Source: VAZQ01 sp036557665 (GTDB lineage: Bacteria > Pseudomonadota > Alphaproteobacteria > Rhizobiales > Xanthobacteraceae). From it: a stretch of 64,000 bases of DNA. The stretch spans positions 1 through 64,000 of the forward strand of contig DATBHG010000069.1 of the NCBI GenBank assembly GCA_036557665.1, in the 5' to 3' direction. The position numbers and the translations under genes were made by a program. Every line of letters starts with the position of its first letter. Within the stretch, counting starts at the first letter, position 1. This document shows positions 8,760 to 17,730 of this stretch, piece by piece. Below the pieces are notes generated by a model. That model ran no database searches, was not told the origin of the DNA, and saw only the letters and a list, made by a program, of their open reading frames with translations.

Positions 8760-10016
8760 CTATTTTCTGTCCAGCTTGAGTCTCTTGCGCCGCTGGGCAA
8801 GGGTGCGCAGACGCAACGCATGCAATCGAATGAAGCCTGCTGCATCGCGGTGGTCGTAGGCGACCTTGCCCTCCTCGAACGTCACAAGATCCTGGTCATA
8901 GAGGGAGTAGGACGAGGAGCGGCCCACCACGGAGACGTTGCCCTTGTAGAGCTTGAGCCTGACCGATCCGGTCACGAATTTCTGTGACTGGTCGATTGCG
9001 GCCTGAAGCATCTCTCGCTCGGGCGAGAACCAGAAGCCGTTGTAGATGAGCTCGGCATATCTCGGCATGAGCTCGTCCTTGAGATGCGCTGCGCCGCGGT
9101 CGAGCGTGATCGATTCGATCGCGCGGTGGGCAGCGACAAGGATGGTTCCACCGGGCGTCTCGTACATGCCGCGGGATTTCATGCCGACGAACCTGTTCTC
9201 GACCAGATCGAGCCGGCCGATTCCATGGGCATGCCCGAGCCGGTTGAGCGCGGCGAGCAGCTTGGCGGGCGAAAGCGGGTTGCCGTCCAACGCCACGGCG
9301 TCGCCGGCTTCGAAGTCGATCGCGACGTGAATTGGCCGATCAGGCGCCGCTTCCGGCGAAAGGGTGCGCGAATAGACGTAGTCCGGCACTTCCTGCGACG
9401 GATCCTCGAGCACCTTGCCCTCCGAGGACGCGTGCAGGAGGTTGGCATCCACCGAGAACGGGGCTTCGCCGCGCTTGTCCTTGGCGATCGGGATCTGGTG
9501 CTGCTCGGCAAACTGAATGAGAGCCTCGCGCGAGCGCAAGTCCCATTCCCGCCATGGCGCAATCACCGTCACATCTGGCTTGAGGGCATAGTACGCAAGC
9601 TCGAAGCGCACCTGATCGTTACCTTTGCCGGTGGCCCCATGGGCGACGGCATCGGCGCCCACCTTTTCGGCGATCTCGATCTGGCGTTTGGCGATGAGCG
9701 GCCGCGCAATGGAAGTGCCGAGCAGGTATTGACCCTCATAAAGCGCATTGGCGCGAAACATGGGAAAAACGTAGTCGCGAACAAACTCCTCGCGCAGGTC
9801 CTCGATGAAGATGCTCTCCGGCTTGATGCCAAGAAGAAGCGCCTTGTTGCGCGCGGGCTCGAGCTCCTCGCCCTGGCCAAGATCGGCGGTGAAGGTGACG
9901 ACTTCGCAGCGATATGTCGTCTGCAGCCATTTGAGAATGATGGAGGTATCAAGCCCGCCGGAATAGGCGAGCACTACTTTTTTCACCTTCCGGCCTTGGG
10001 AATCGCTTTCGGGCAT
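8760..10016 (-). CDS. argG: Argininosuccinate synthase
   Basis: 418 residues, normal family length. It condenses citrulline and aspartate with ATP to argininosuccinate in cytoplasmic arginine synthesis. The N-terminal PP-loop KKVVLAYSGGLDTSIILKWL (about residues 12-31) binds ATP. The family blocks GKGNDQVRFELAYYALKPD, WREWDLRSREALIQFAE and SRGMYETPGGTILVAAHRAIE are all intact. It stands alone: the next upstream gene on this strand is a short hypothetical about 330 bases away. No arginine operator could be recognised in that gap. Confidence 0.97.
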   Translation of the reverse strand: MPESDSQGRKVKKVVLAYSGGLDTSIILKWLQTTYRCEVVTFTADLGQGEELEPARNKALLLGIKPESIFIEDLREEFVRDYVFPMFRANALYEGQYLLGTSIARPLIAKRQIEIAEKVGADAVAHGATGKGNDQVRFELAYYALKPDVTVIAPWREWDLRSREALIQFAEQHQIPIAKDKRGEAPFSVDANLLHASSEGKVLEDPSQEVPDYVYSRTLSPEAAPDRPIHVAIDFEAGDAVALDGNPLSPAKLLAALNRLGHAHGIGRLDLVENRFVGMKSRGMYETPGGTILVAAHRAIESITLDRGAAHLKDELMPRYAELIYNGFWFSPEREMLQAAIDQSQKFVTGSVRLKLYKGNVSVVGRSSSYSLYDQDLVTFEEGKVAYDHRDAAGFIRLHALRLRTLAQRRKRLKLDRK

Positions 10017-10346
10017 CGCCTGCGCGCACAGCTTGGACCGCGTCAGTTCCTAGCCCGGATTGAGCGAAAGTAAAGGGCCGCTCCCTGGACTGCGACGAGA
10101 TCGGAATCGATAGTTGCAAGCGTAACAGCGACCTCCTCGGCTTCTGCCCGGCGGATCCCTCAACGTGCCGCAACGCCCGCGCATGCTGCCCGAATGCGGC
10201 GGGGCATCAAAGCGCATCGCGTCCTTTCCGTCTCATGACCGCAGCGCTCGCGCCGGTCTGCGACCGGTCGCGTCGAGGCCTGCTGCTCGGACCGCCTCAG
10301 TCCAGCTCAACGGCAGCGAGGAGCCGCGGTTGAATGCGGCATCCGA
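10017..10346. other. 330-base gap upstream of argG, no recognised feature
   Basis: It lies between the start of argG and the stop of a short exported hypothetical gene, both on the minus strand. It should hold the argG promoter, but no convincing -35/-10 pair, operator or terminator hairpin was recognised. Short open frames here show no family resemblance. Confidence 0.4.
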
Positions 10347-10526
10347 TCAGTACAGACTGTCGATCTGTTGAGCCGGAAGGCCTTTCGAATTCGACATCAT
10401 CTCGTGGGGAGATATGCTGGCGCCGGAGCGAAGATCGGTGTTGGTTACACCACCCGACTTGGCCCAAACAATCACCGTGAGTGCCAGGATTACGGCAGCA
10501 ACGCCAAAGCCAAGATACTTGCGCAC
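10347..10526 (-). CDS. Short exported or membrane-anchored hypothetical protein
   Basis: 59 residues from a GTG at 10526. This start was chosen because AAAAGGAGG sits six bases before it, and a longer upstream frame has no such signal. Residues 4-22 form one hydrophobic segment (YLGFGVAAVILALTVIVWA), either a signal peptide or a membrane anchor. The tail contains SGASISPHEMMSNSKGLPAQQIDSLY. Similar short proteins ending in an ISP-x-x-(L/M)M...LP-x-QQ-x-D pattern occur in Hyphomicrobiales, but no function is known to me. Two CRP-like palindromes lie upstream (10625-10640 and 10778-10793), suggesting regulated expression. Confidence 0.65.
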   Translation of the reverse strand: MRKYLGFGVAAVILALTVIVWAKSGGVTNTDLRSGASISPHEMMSNSKGLPAQQIDSLY

Positions 10527-10624
10527 GAGAACCTCCTTTTGTTCATATCGCGAGCGGCCGCCGCGTTCATCATTGCAGCGCCCTGATGAGCACGGCGACG
10601 CTACGAAGGTTTGCGCGAAACCTG

Positions 10625-10640
10625 TGTGAACGAGCTCACA
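10625..10640. promoter_or_regulatory. CRP/FNR-type palindrome, site 1
   Basis: The sequence TGTGAACGAGCTCACA is a perfect TGTGA-N6-TCACA inverted repeat, the core recognised by Escherichia coli CRP and some relatives. It lies 99 bases before the GTG of the short hypothetical gene on the minus strand. The regulator that would bind in this organism is unknown. Confidence 0.5.
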
Positions 10641-10777
10641 CATTGTCGAATTGAGCGCTGAAAGTTTTGATTTGGAGCGTTGCGCCAAATGAATGCTGCC
10701 CCGAATCGCTTTTGGCCAAGCGGTCGAAGCAGCGGCAGCTGGTCAGCAATGTCCAGCCGGATCCGCCGGACCCGAGA

Positions 10778-10793
10778 CGTGACGCAGCTCACA
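10778..10793. promoter_or_regulatory. CRP/FNR-type palindrome, site 2
   Basis: CGTGACGCAGCTCACA matches TGTGA-N6-TCACA at nine of ten core positions. It is spaced 153 bases centre to centre from site 1 within the same gap. Confidence 0.45.
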
Positions 10794-10834
10794 CCTGGCG
10801 AAGAATTGTTGAATTTGTCAGGCCTGCAGGCGGT

Positions 10835-11575
10835 CTACTCGAACCCTTTACGAGACCCCTTGCCAACAAGCCGCTCCAAGGCGGTTTCCACGGCAGCATC
10901 GCTGATGCGTGTTGCACGCCAGCGGTAAAGCCATCCATGTGCGACCCAGATCGCCAGGAACGCAAACACCCCGGAAAATACTACATCGGTGAAGAAATGC
11001 GCGCCGGCGGCCATGCGCATCAGGCCAACGGCAGCACCGAACAGGAGCGCTGCAGCATAAGCAGGCGCACGCCATTGCGGGGGCGCCACGGCGGCGGCCG
11101 ACATCGTCCAGAACGCGCCGGAGGGCTCGCCGGCAATGAAGGAGCAATTGGTGGGGCAATCGCCACGCGGGTCCCACCACGGACGGAAATGCTCCTGTCC
11201 GCCGAACTGCGCAACATCGATCGGACGCGGGCGGCCCCAGTGTTTCTTGAGCACTACGTCAGCAAGAAACCCCGGCACCAGCGCGAGCGTGAGCAACATG
11301 AGCAGAATTGCGCGTCCGGGAATCAGCAGGCTTCGGTCCGGACGAAAGAGTTTTGCGGCCGGCGCCAATGCGGCGGGTAGTGCCACCAGCGCGATCAGCC
11401 AGTTGCTGATCTCCCGAACCTGCAGGTAAGCACGGTTGTAGCTGAAAGTGAACTCCCCGCGCTGGGTATCGAAAAAAGGTGTCACCAGCTTGAGGTCAAG
11501 CTCCGGCCACATCGCAAAAACGATGCCTACCGTCGCTGCGATCACAAGCGCAATGGCAAGGCCGATCCGGTTCAT
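10835..11575 (-). CDS. PAP2-family phosphatase, integral membrane
   Basis: 246 residues with about five or six hydrophobic segments. An N-terminal TM lies at about residues 5-22. Motif 1 (KKHWGRPRP, K-x6-RP) and motif 3 (RMAAGAHFFTDV, R-x5-H-x3-D) of the PAP2/LpxE phosphatase family are intact. Motif 2 reads FIAGEPSGAFW, so the usual PSGH histidine is replaced by alanine. Related alphaproteobacterial PAP2 proteins may share this variant. Such enzymes remove phosphate from lipid or polyprenyl substrates on the outer face of the inner membrane. Its ATG overlaps the hyuB stop (ATGA), so it is translated with the hydantoinase operon, an unusual partner. Confidence 0.85.
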   Translation of the reverse strand: MNRIGLAIALVIAATVGIVFAMWPELDLKLVTPFFDTQRGEFTFSYNRAYLQVREISNWLIALVALPAALAPAAKLFRPDRSLLIPGRAILLMLLTLALVPGFLADVVLKKHWGRPRPIDVAQFGGQEHFRPWWDPRGDCPTNCSFIAGEPSGAFWTMSAAAVAPPQWRAPAYAAALLFGAAVGLMRMAAGAHFFTDVVFSGVFAFLAIWVAHGWLYRWRATRISDAAVETALERLVGKGSRKGFE

Positions 11576-13245
11576 GCGTCCGGGTTGTATTTGTATTGAG
11601 CGGCTGCGGCCTGTGCCGATACGTAGCCATCCTCGACGTCCTTGCGCACGAGCTCTTTTGCTCGCTGCGACGGATCGCCGTAACCGGCTCCGCCGGCCTG
11701 CTCCAGCCGGACCACGGTCCCGGCCGGCAGCGTACGGGTCTCCATGCAGTCCATCTCCTCGGCCTGAGGAGTGCCCGGATTGATCACCGCACGCGACATC
11801 GCCGGCGGCTGGCCGCCATCGAGGCCCCAGGCGCCTTGGCGGTGATTGGAGGTGCGAGCCGTGAGGATGCAGTCGACGAGCAGTTGATATTCTCGCACAT
11901 TACCAACGCCGCCGCGATAACGACCCGCTCCCGCGGAGTCTCGCCAGATGTCGTAGCGCCGCACCATCACCGGGTACTCCGTCTCGATGATCTCGACCGG
12001 TGTTCCCGGAGTGAAATGATTCATGGCGAGCACGATGGAGGTCCCGTCATGGGTGCTGGTGCCGCCGAGCGAAGTCACCATGAGCTCGTACTGCACCGTC
12101 GGCTTTCCCGTGCGCCCCTTGGTGTAGCCGATCGCTATCGCCCCAGTGCCGAAGCCGGCCGGCGCCACCGCACGCCCCGGGTTGAGCTTCCCGAGTGCGG
12201 CCAGCACGCAGGTATAGACCACGTGCGAAGTCGGAAAATAGTGATTGACGCTTGCCGGGAACTGCGGATGGACCAGGGTGCCGGCCGGCATGACGAAATC
12301 CACAGCATCGAGCACGCCGGAATTCATCGGAATGGTAGGGTCGCACGCAGCGATGACTGCGAGCAACGAAACCGCCTGAGCGGTCGGCAGGGGCGTGTTC
12401 ACCGGTCCTCTGGCTTGCGCGTCGGTCTCGGAGAAATCGAGCGTGAGCCGGTCTCCTTGCTTGCGCGCCGTAACCTTGATGCGGACCGGTTTCGATCGAT
12501 CGGCCCCGTCATGATCGAGCAGTGCCTGCGCGGAGTGCTCACCGTCGGGCCACCGCGCAAATTCGCCGCGCACGCGCGCGGTCGTCCGCTCGATCAGGCT
12601 CGCCATGGCCGCGCGCAGCGTGTCGTTGCCATACTCGTCGCATAGCGCGCAAAGACGCTCGGCGCCCAGCCGCGTGCTGCCCACCTGCCCACGCAGGTCG
12701 CCAATCACGACTTCCGGCACCCGGCTGTTATTGCGAAGGATTGCCTCGACCTCGCGATTGACTCCGTCCCTGGTCCAGTAGCGGACCGGCGGAACGAGGA
12801 TGCCGTCGTGAAAGATCTCGCGGGCCGCGGCGCCCGACGATCCCGGAACAAGGCCGCCGACGTCGGCCTTGTGAGCGACGCTCGCACCGAAGGCGATGAG
12901 CTCACGCCGATAGAAAACGGGCGTGATCACCACGATGTCGGGCACATGCGAGTTGCCAGCCTTGAATGGGTCGTTCGAGATGAAGCTGTCCCCGTCGCGC
13001 ATGTCGGCAACGGGATAGCGCTCCATCACGCTCTCCACCGCTCGAGTGTAGAGCAGCGAATGATACTGCAGCCCGCCACCCACCATGATCACGCGGCCCT
13101 TGGCGTCACATAGTCCGGCGGTACCGTCCTGGGATTCGCGCAGGATCGGCGAGTACCCGCTGTGAAAGAGCGCGTGCGCCATTGCAGCGGTCGTCTCACG
13201 GATGCGGCTGTTGATCACCTCGGTTGTGATCGGATCAAGCTTCAT
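11572..13245 (-). CDS. Hydantoinase B/oxoprolinase family protein
   Basis: 557 residues, typical HyuB length. Begins MKLDPITTEVINSRI and shows DGTAGLCDAKGRVIMVGGG, GDSFISNDPFKAGNSHVPDIVV and the late RYDIWRDSAGAGRYRGGVGN block. HyuB is the second subunit of ATP-dependent N-methylhydantoinase, 5-oxoprolinase and acetophenone/acetone carboxylase-type enzymes. It overlaps hyuA at its start and PAP2 at its end by four bases each, so all three are translationally coupled. The substrate (hydantoin, N-methylhydantoin, oxoproline or a ketone) cannot be assigned. No third small subunit typical of acetone carboxylase is present, which makes a carboxylase less likely. Confidence 0.92.
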   Translation of the reverse strand: MKLDPITTEVINSRIRETTAAMAHALFHSGYSPILRESQDGTAGLCDAKGRVIMVGGGLQYHSLLYTRAVESVMERYPVADMRDGDSFISNDPFKAGNSHVPDIVVITPVFYRRELIAFGASVAHKADVGGLVPGSSGAAAREIFHDGILVPPVRYWTRDGVNREVEAILRNNSRVPEVVIGDLRGQVGSTRLGAERLCALCDEYGNDTLRAAMASLIERTTARVRGEFARWPDGEHSAQALLDHDGADRSKPVRIKVTARKQGDRLTLDFSETDAQARGPVNTPLPTAQAVSLLAVIAACDPTIPMNSGVLDAVDFVMPAGTLVHPQFPASVNHYFPTSHVVYTCVLAALGKLNPGRAVAPAGFGTGAIAIGYTKGRTGKPTVQYELMVTSLGGTSTHDGTSIVLAMNHFTPGTPVEIIETEYPVMVRRYDIWRDSAGAGRYRGGVGNVREYQLLVDCILTARTSNHRQGAWGLDGGQPPAMSRAVINPGTPQAEEMDCMETRTLPAGTVVRLEQAGGAGYGDPSQRAKELVRKDVEDGYVSAQAAAAQYKYNPDA

Positions 13246-15311
13246 GGGTTATTCTCTGCGATCAGGAGATTGCCGACCTGATCCACCCGCAGTGTCTGGC
13301 CGGGTAGCACGACCGTAGTCGAATCGTACTGCTCGACGATTCCAGGCCCGATGATGCGGTCGTCGGCACCCAGGCGGCTGCGATCGTACACGTGCGCGTC
13401 GACAAATCTGTCGGTCGCGAGATCATAGAGCGGCCGGGTCTCGATTCGGGCACCGGCACTGCCTGTTCCCGGCGCGATCCGCGGCAGTCGCAAATGCTGG
13501 ACGGGTACTTCGGCCACGAGGCGCAGCGTCACCAGCTCCGCATCCTCCTCGGGAGCGCTTGCACCGTAAGTGCGCCGGTGCAGCGAATCGAAAGCAGACT
13601 TTATCACCTGCTTGTGCTCATCCTTCACCTCGCCCTGCGGTGCATCTACGGTGAGATGATAGCCTTGATGGAGATAGCGCAGGTCGAGTTGCTGGATGAG
13701 CCGCAGAGATTTTGCGTCGAAACCCTCCTCCCCCATGTCCGTCAGGGCCCGCCGCCGCAGCTCCCCAAAAATCTCGTTGATCTCCTCGACGGGATAGGAG
13801 GAAAGCAGCCCGACTGCCGAACGCAGATAGAGGTGCCGCACGTCGGTCTGCAGCAGACCCATGGCGCTGGTCAGCCCGGGGTGGAGCGGCACGAACACTT
13901 CTGGGATGCCGAGATCGCGTGCGAGACAGGCGGCATGCAGCGGGCCTGCGCCGCCGAAGGCGAGAAGCGCAAAGCGCCGCGGATCCTCGCCCCGGCTCTG
14001 GAACGCAAGCCGCAGATCCACAGACATATTGGCGTTGACGATCTTGAGAATGCCGGCAGCAGCCGTGACCAGATCAAGCCCGAGCGGACGGGCGAGTGTG
14101 TCCATAATCGCGGCCTTGGCGCGACCATGGTCGAGCGCCATGCGGCCGCCGAGCACGCTCTTTGCTCCCAATGCACCGAGGACGAGGTTGGCGTCGGTGA
14201 CGGTCGGCGCGGTGCCACCGCGCCCATAGCACGCCGGACCCGGAACTGCACCGGCGCTCTGCGGACCAACCTTCATCAGCCCATCGCGCCCGATCCAGGC
14301 GACGGTGCCACCGCCCGCGCCGAGGGTGTGCACGGCGAGCATGGGCGTGCCGATGTCCTGACCGGCTATGCGGCCGTTCGCGGTTTCGCTTGCCCGCCCA
14401 TCGGCGATGACGCTGATGTCCGTGCTGGTGCCGCCGATGTCGAGAGTGACGAGGTTGCGCCGCCCGGTGGCCTGGGCGAGGGCGACGCCGGCTACAACCC
14501 CCGCCGCCGGCCCGGATGTAAGAGTCTGGTTGGGAAAGCGTGCGCCCATGGTGATGCGCATCAGCCCGCCGTTCGACTGCATCAGAAAAACCTGCGGCGT
14601 AGCGATACCGTATTGCTTGAGCTGCCCGTCGAGCTTGATCAGATAGCGCTCCATGATCGGGCCGACATACGCATCGACCACCGTGGTGGAGAGCCGGGGA
14701 TATTCGCGGATGACGGGCAGCACGCGCGAGGAGAGCGAAACGCGCCAGCTGGGCTCCTCCTCGGCGAGGATCTCGGCTGTTCGCTCCTCGTGGGCAGGAT
14801 TGCGGAAGCTGAAGAGATAACAGACCGCGACCGCCTTCACGCCCCTGGCCTTGAGCCGTTGCGCAGCTTCCCGCACGCAAGCTTCGTCGAGCGGCTCGAT
14901 CACGTTTCCCCGGTAGTCGACGCGCTCGGAAATCTCTTCCGTGCGCGACTGCGGGACGAGGAGCGGCGGCTTGCGAAAGAATGGATCGAGCAATTCGGTA
15001 GGGTCGGGCCGTACCCAGCCGCGAGCCTCGTAAACCGCGCGAAAGCCGCGCGTGATCAAAAGCCCCGCATGCACGCCTGCCGCCTCCAGCACGGCATTGG
15101 TGGCCACTGTCGTACCGTGCACCAAAAATCCAATATCGTTCGGCGGCAACCCCTCGCCGGACAACTGGTCGAGCGCGTTGATCACAGCGCTTGATGGGTC
15201 AGCCGGGTCCGAGGGCACCTTGATTGTGTGCAGCTTGCCGGAGCCCGGCTGGAACGCGACCAGATCGGTAAACGTGCCGCCGGTATCGACCCCAACCATC
15301 CATTCAGGCAT
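13242..15311 (-). CDS. Hydantoinase/oxoprolinase family protein, subunit A
   Basis: 689 residues, normal HyuA length. The N-terminal ATP-binding segment MVGVDTGGTFTDLVAFQPG and the internal LVTLDIGGTSTDISVI are the two phosphate loops of the ASKHA-like fold. GGAGPLHAACLARDLGI is also characteristic. With HyuB it forms an ATP-dependent amidohydrolase acting on a cyclic imide or lactam in the cytoplasm. It starts five bases after the ABC permease stop, and its own stop overlaps hyuB, so it belongs to the long operon headed by the binding protein at 18690. The linked importer suggests the substrate is taken up from outside. Confidence 0.93.
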   Translation of the reverse strand: MPEWMVGVDTGGTFTDLVAFQPGSGKLHTIKVPSDPADPSSAVINALDQLSGEGLPPNDIGFLVHGTTVATNAVLEAAGVHAGLLITRGFRAVYEARGWVRPDPTELLDPFFRKPPLLVPQSRTEEISERVDYRGNVIEPLDEACVREAAQRLKARGVKAVAVCYLFSFRNPAHEERTAEILAEEEPSWRVSLSSRVLPVIREYPRLSTTVVDAYVGPIMERYLIKLDGQLKQYGIATPQVFLMQSNGGLMRITMGARFPNQTLTSGPAAGVVAGVALAQATGRRNLVTLDIGGTSTDISVIADGRASETANGRIAGQDIGTPMLAVHTLGAGGGTVAWIGRDGLMKVGPQSAGAVPGPACYGRGGTAPTVTDANLVLGALGAKSVLGGRMALDHGRAKAAIMDTLARPLGLDLVTAAAGILKIVNANMSVDLRLAFQSRGEDPRRFALLAFGGAGPLHAACLARDLGIPEVFVPLHPGLTSAMGLLQTDVRHLYLRSAVGLLSSYPVEEINEIFGELRRRALTDMGEEGFDAKSLRLIQQLDLRYLHQGYHLTVDAPQGEVKDEHKQVIKSAFDSLHRRTYGASAPEEDAELVTLRLVAEVPVQHLRLPRIAPGTGSAGARIETRPLYDLATDRFVDAHVYDRSRLGADDRIIGPGIVEQYDSTTVVLPGQTLRVDQVGNLLIAENNP

Positions 15312-15316
15312 CCGCG

Positions 15317-16072
15317 CTAGCCCTCCGGCCGTTCGCGCCAGGAGCCGACGCGGCGATCAAGGCGAGTGAGGGCGACGTTCACCACCACGGCAACGAGAAG
15401 CGCGAGCAGCATGCCGAAATAGACGTGACCCGTGTCGAAAAGCGTGCGGTGATACGAGATGAGGAATCCGATGCCGCCGAGGGAGGCGAGCATTTCCGTA
15501 ACTACCACCCCGATCACGACGAGACCGGTGCCGACCCGCAGCCCCGAAACGATCGCCGGCAAAGCGAGCGGAAAGACGATACGTGCGTAAGTCTGCAGCG
15601 GAGTTGCTCCGACCGAGCGTGCGAACACGAGGTAGCGTTGCTCGACCGCGCGCACGCCGTCGATGGTGTTGAGCGCGATGGGAAAGAATCCGGAAAGAAC
15701 GCCGAACACGATCTTCGAGAGCACACCGATGCCGAGCCAGGCCATCAGCAGGGGATAGAGGATGATCAGCGGTATGGCAAAGATCGACGACAGGACCGGC
15801 ACGGTTGCCGCCGCCCATGCATGCGAGCTGCCGACAAGAATGCCAAGGCCGACACCTAGGATCCATGTAATGAGGATGGCGGCGCCGATCTCGAACAATG
15901 TGATGGCGAGCGCATGCGCGAATGCCGGCCCGTCCTTGGCCGCGGCCAGGAGGATGTCGCTCGGCGCAGCAAGGATAATGACGCTGACCAGCCCGAGTCG
16001 AACGACCAACTCCCACGCAGCCGCGGCGAGCGCGAGAACCATCAAAGTTCTGACGGTGCGCCGTCGAGTCAT
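15317..16072 (-). CDS. ABC transporter permease, NitT/TauT (SsuC-like) type
   Basis: 251 residues with about six membrane segments. The EAA-type cytoplasmic loop is visible (SVGATPLQTYARIVFPLALPAIVSGLRVG, about residues 157-185), which docks the ATPase. Its ATG overlaps the ATPase stop by four bases, so expression is coupled. It is the second of two permeases flanking the ATPase gene, suggesting a heterodimeric channel. It imports, with the binding protein at 17731, a small organic compound presumably used by HyuAB. Confidence 0.9.
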   Translation of the reverse strand: MTRRRTVRTLMVLALAAAAWELVVRLGLVSVIILAAPSDILLAAAKDGPAFAHALAITLFEIGAAILITWILGVGLGILVGSSHAWAAATVPVLSSIFAIPLIILYPLLMAWLGIGVLSKIVFGVLSGFFPIALNTIDGVRAVEQRYLVFARSVGATPLQTYARIVFPLALPAIVSGLRVGTGLVVIGVVVTEMLASLGGIGFLISYHRTLFDTGHVYFGMLLALLVAVVVNVALTRLDRRVGSWRERPEG

Positions 16073-16857
16073 TTCTGCGCATCCCCGATGAGGTGCCAGA
16101 TGCGGTTGCGGATGCGGCCGAAACGCTCGGTGCCGATGAGATCGAGGTCGCGCGGTCGAGGAAAATCGATCGGAATGGTATCGAGGATGCGTCCTGGGCG
16201 AGGGCTCATCACCAGCACGGTATCGGAAAGATAGATCGCCTCGCTGAGACTGTGGGTGATGAAGAACACGGTCTTTCCCGTTTTCTCCCAGATCTCGAGC
16301 AGGTCGTGCCCCATGCGGGTGCGCGTCTGCTCATCGAGCGCGGCAAAAGGCTCGTCCATCAGAATCAGCCGGGGGTCCGGTGCAAGCCCGCGCGCGATGG
16401 CGACACGCTGGCGCATCCCGCCAGAGAGCTCATGCGGGTAGTTGTCCGCGAATTCACCCAGCCCCATGAGATCCAGAAGCTCCATGCAGCGCCTGCGTCG
16501 AGTTGCGCGATCGACGCCCCGTAAGTCGAGCGGAAATTCGATGTTGGCGAGCGCAGTCTTCCAGGGCAGCAGCGTAGGATCCTGGAACACCATGCCGATC
16601 CTGTCCGGCATGGGGGCGCGAATGCGCTCACCTGAGATACGGACTTCGCCGCGGGTTGCAGACGTCAGGCCCGCAAGAATTTGCAGTAGCGTGGACTTGC
16701 CGCACCCGCTCGGTCCGACGAGGGTGACAAAGCGTCCCTCCCCGACTGCGAACGACACATCGGCAAGCGCATGCACCACCGTACCTCCGGTGCGGAAATC
16801 CTTCGCCAGACCGCTAACCTCGATAATGTCCGTCATCGCCGGCATCGTTGGGGCCAT
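16069..16857 (-). CDS. ABC transporter ATP-binding protein, NitT/TauT (SsuB-like) type
   Basis: About 262 residues if translation starts at the ATG at 16857, which has AGGA six bases upstream. An in-frame ATG at 16923 has no visible ribosome-binding site and adds 22 residues unlike the family. All ATPase motifs are present: Walker A GPSGCGKST, Q-loop MVFQDPTLLPW, signature LSGGMRQRVAIARGL, Walker B LILMDEPFAALD and the H-loop FFITHS. It energises import by the two flanking permeases. The gene order is binding protein, permease, ATPase, permease. Confidence 0.92.
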   Translation of the reverse strand: MAPTMPAMTDIIEVSGLAKDFRTGGTVVHALADVSFAVGEGRFVTLVGPSGCGKSTLLQILAGLTSATRGEVRISGERIRAPMPDRIGMVFQDPTLLPWKTALANIEFPLDLRGVDRATRRRRCMELLDLMGLGEFADNYPHELSGGMRQRVAIARGLAPDPRLILMDEPFAALDEQTRTRMGHDLLEIWEKTGKTVFFITHSLSEAIYLSDTVLVMSPRPGRILDTIPIDFPRPRDLDLIGTERFGRIRNRIWHLIGDAQK

Positions 16858-16949
16858 CCACGTCCTCACCCCGAAGCCACAGCCGTGAATGCCCGGACCA
16901 AATCGGCGCATGACGGCATCCAATTACGCGCGATCATTGCAAATCAGGT

Positions 16950-17711
16950 CTAGGCAACAGAGGTTCTGCGATAGAAACGGCCAACGCGGAGCTCGGCGAG
17001 CCGCATTGTCTCATTGACGGCAATAGTCAGGATGGAAACGAGAAGGATCCCGGCCAGGAGCTCCGGGATCTGAGCGCTTTCACCCCACCCGAAGATGCGC
17101 CGGCCGATACCGCTGCGCGAGGCGTACATCTCCGCCAAGAGCACGCCGACGATGCAGAGCACCATTCCGATGCGCAGTCCCGTGAGGACCAGCGGCAGCA
17201 TCGCCGGAATATAAATTCGCGTGTAGATTTGCGCAGGCGTGGCGCCGAACACCCGTGCCGCCGCGACGAGTGGATGCGGGATGGAACGTACCGCGGCGAA
17301 GCTGTTTACCAGAATCACGAAATAGGCGTGTGTGATCCCGAACAGCACCTTCTCCAGAAAGCCGATGCCGAACGCAAGAATGAAGACCGGCAAAAAGATC
17401 GATTGCGGCACGGCCAAGATGAAATGCACCACGGGGTTGAAGGCTTCCGCTAGAAAACGCCTTTCGCCGAGAAGGAACCCGCTCGACACCGCAAGAGGCG
17501 CAGCGATCAGGAAGGCAACCCCCACCTCCGTGGCCGTGACCCCGACATCGGCGGCGAAACGTGCGTCGTGCATGAACTGCCAAAGCAGGGCGAAGACCTG
17601 CGAGCAGGGCGGAAGCAGGTCGGGATCGACAAGAGCCAGCCGGGCGACGACCTCCCAGCCGCCGAAAAGGAGAGCGGCAAAGATCAGATAACCTGAGAGC
17701 GCAGCGCCCAT
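16950..17711 (-). CDS. ABC transporter permease, NitT/TauT (SsuC-like) type
   Basis: 253 residues, about six hydrophobic segments. The coupling loop is RVFGATPAQIYTRIYIPAMLPLVLTGLRIG (about residues 157-186). It starts 19 bases after the stop of the binding-protein gene and precedes the ATPase gene. It is similar in length and layout to the other permease at 15317 but clearly divergent, so the transporter probably uses a heterodimer. Confidence 0.9.
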   Translation of the reverse strand: MGAALSGYLIFAALLFGGWEVVARLALVDPDLLPPCSQVFALLWQFMHDARFAADVGVTATEVGVAFLIAAPLAVSSGFLLGERRFLAEAFNPVVHFILAVPQSIFLPVFILAFGIGFLEKVLFGITHAYFVILVNSFAAVRSIPHPLVAAARVFGATPAQIYTRIYIPAMLPLVLTGLRIGMVLCIVGVLLAEMYASRSGIGRRIFGWGESAQIPELLAGILLVSILTIAVNETMRLAELRVGRFYRRTSVA

Positions 17712-17730
17712 CGGGCGGAGCCGATGCTAG

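Larger units (their letters stand above)
10527..10834. other. 308-base gap upstream of the short hypothetical gene, with two CRP-like sites
   Basis: This gap follows the PAP2 gene and precedes the short exported hypothetical gene (both minus strand). It contains two TGTGA-N6-TCACA-type palindromes described separately. No tRNA or convincing ORF was seen. Confidence 0.5.

Noticed and set aside
13392..15194. 600-codon plus-strand frame opposite hyuA
   Set aside because: It is the shadow of hyuA, with no domain pattern and repetitive His/Arg-rich composition.
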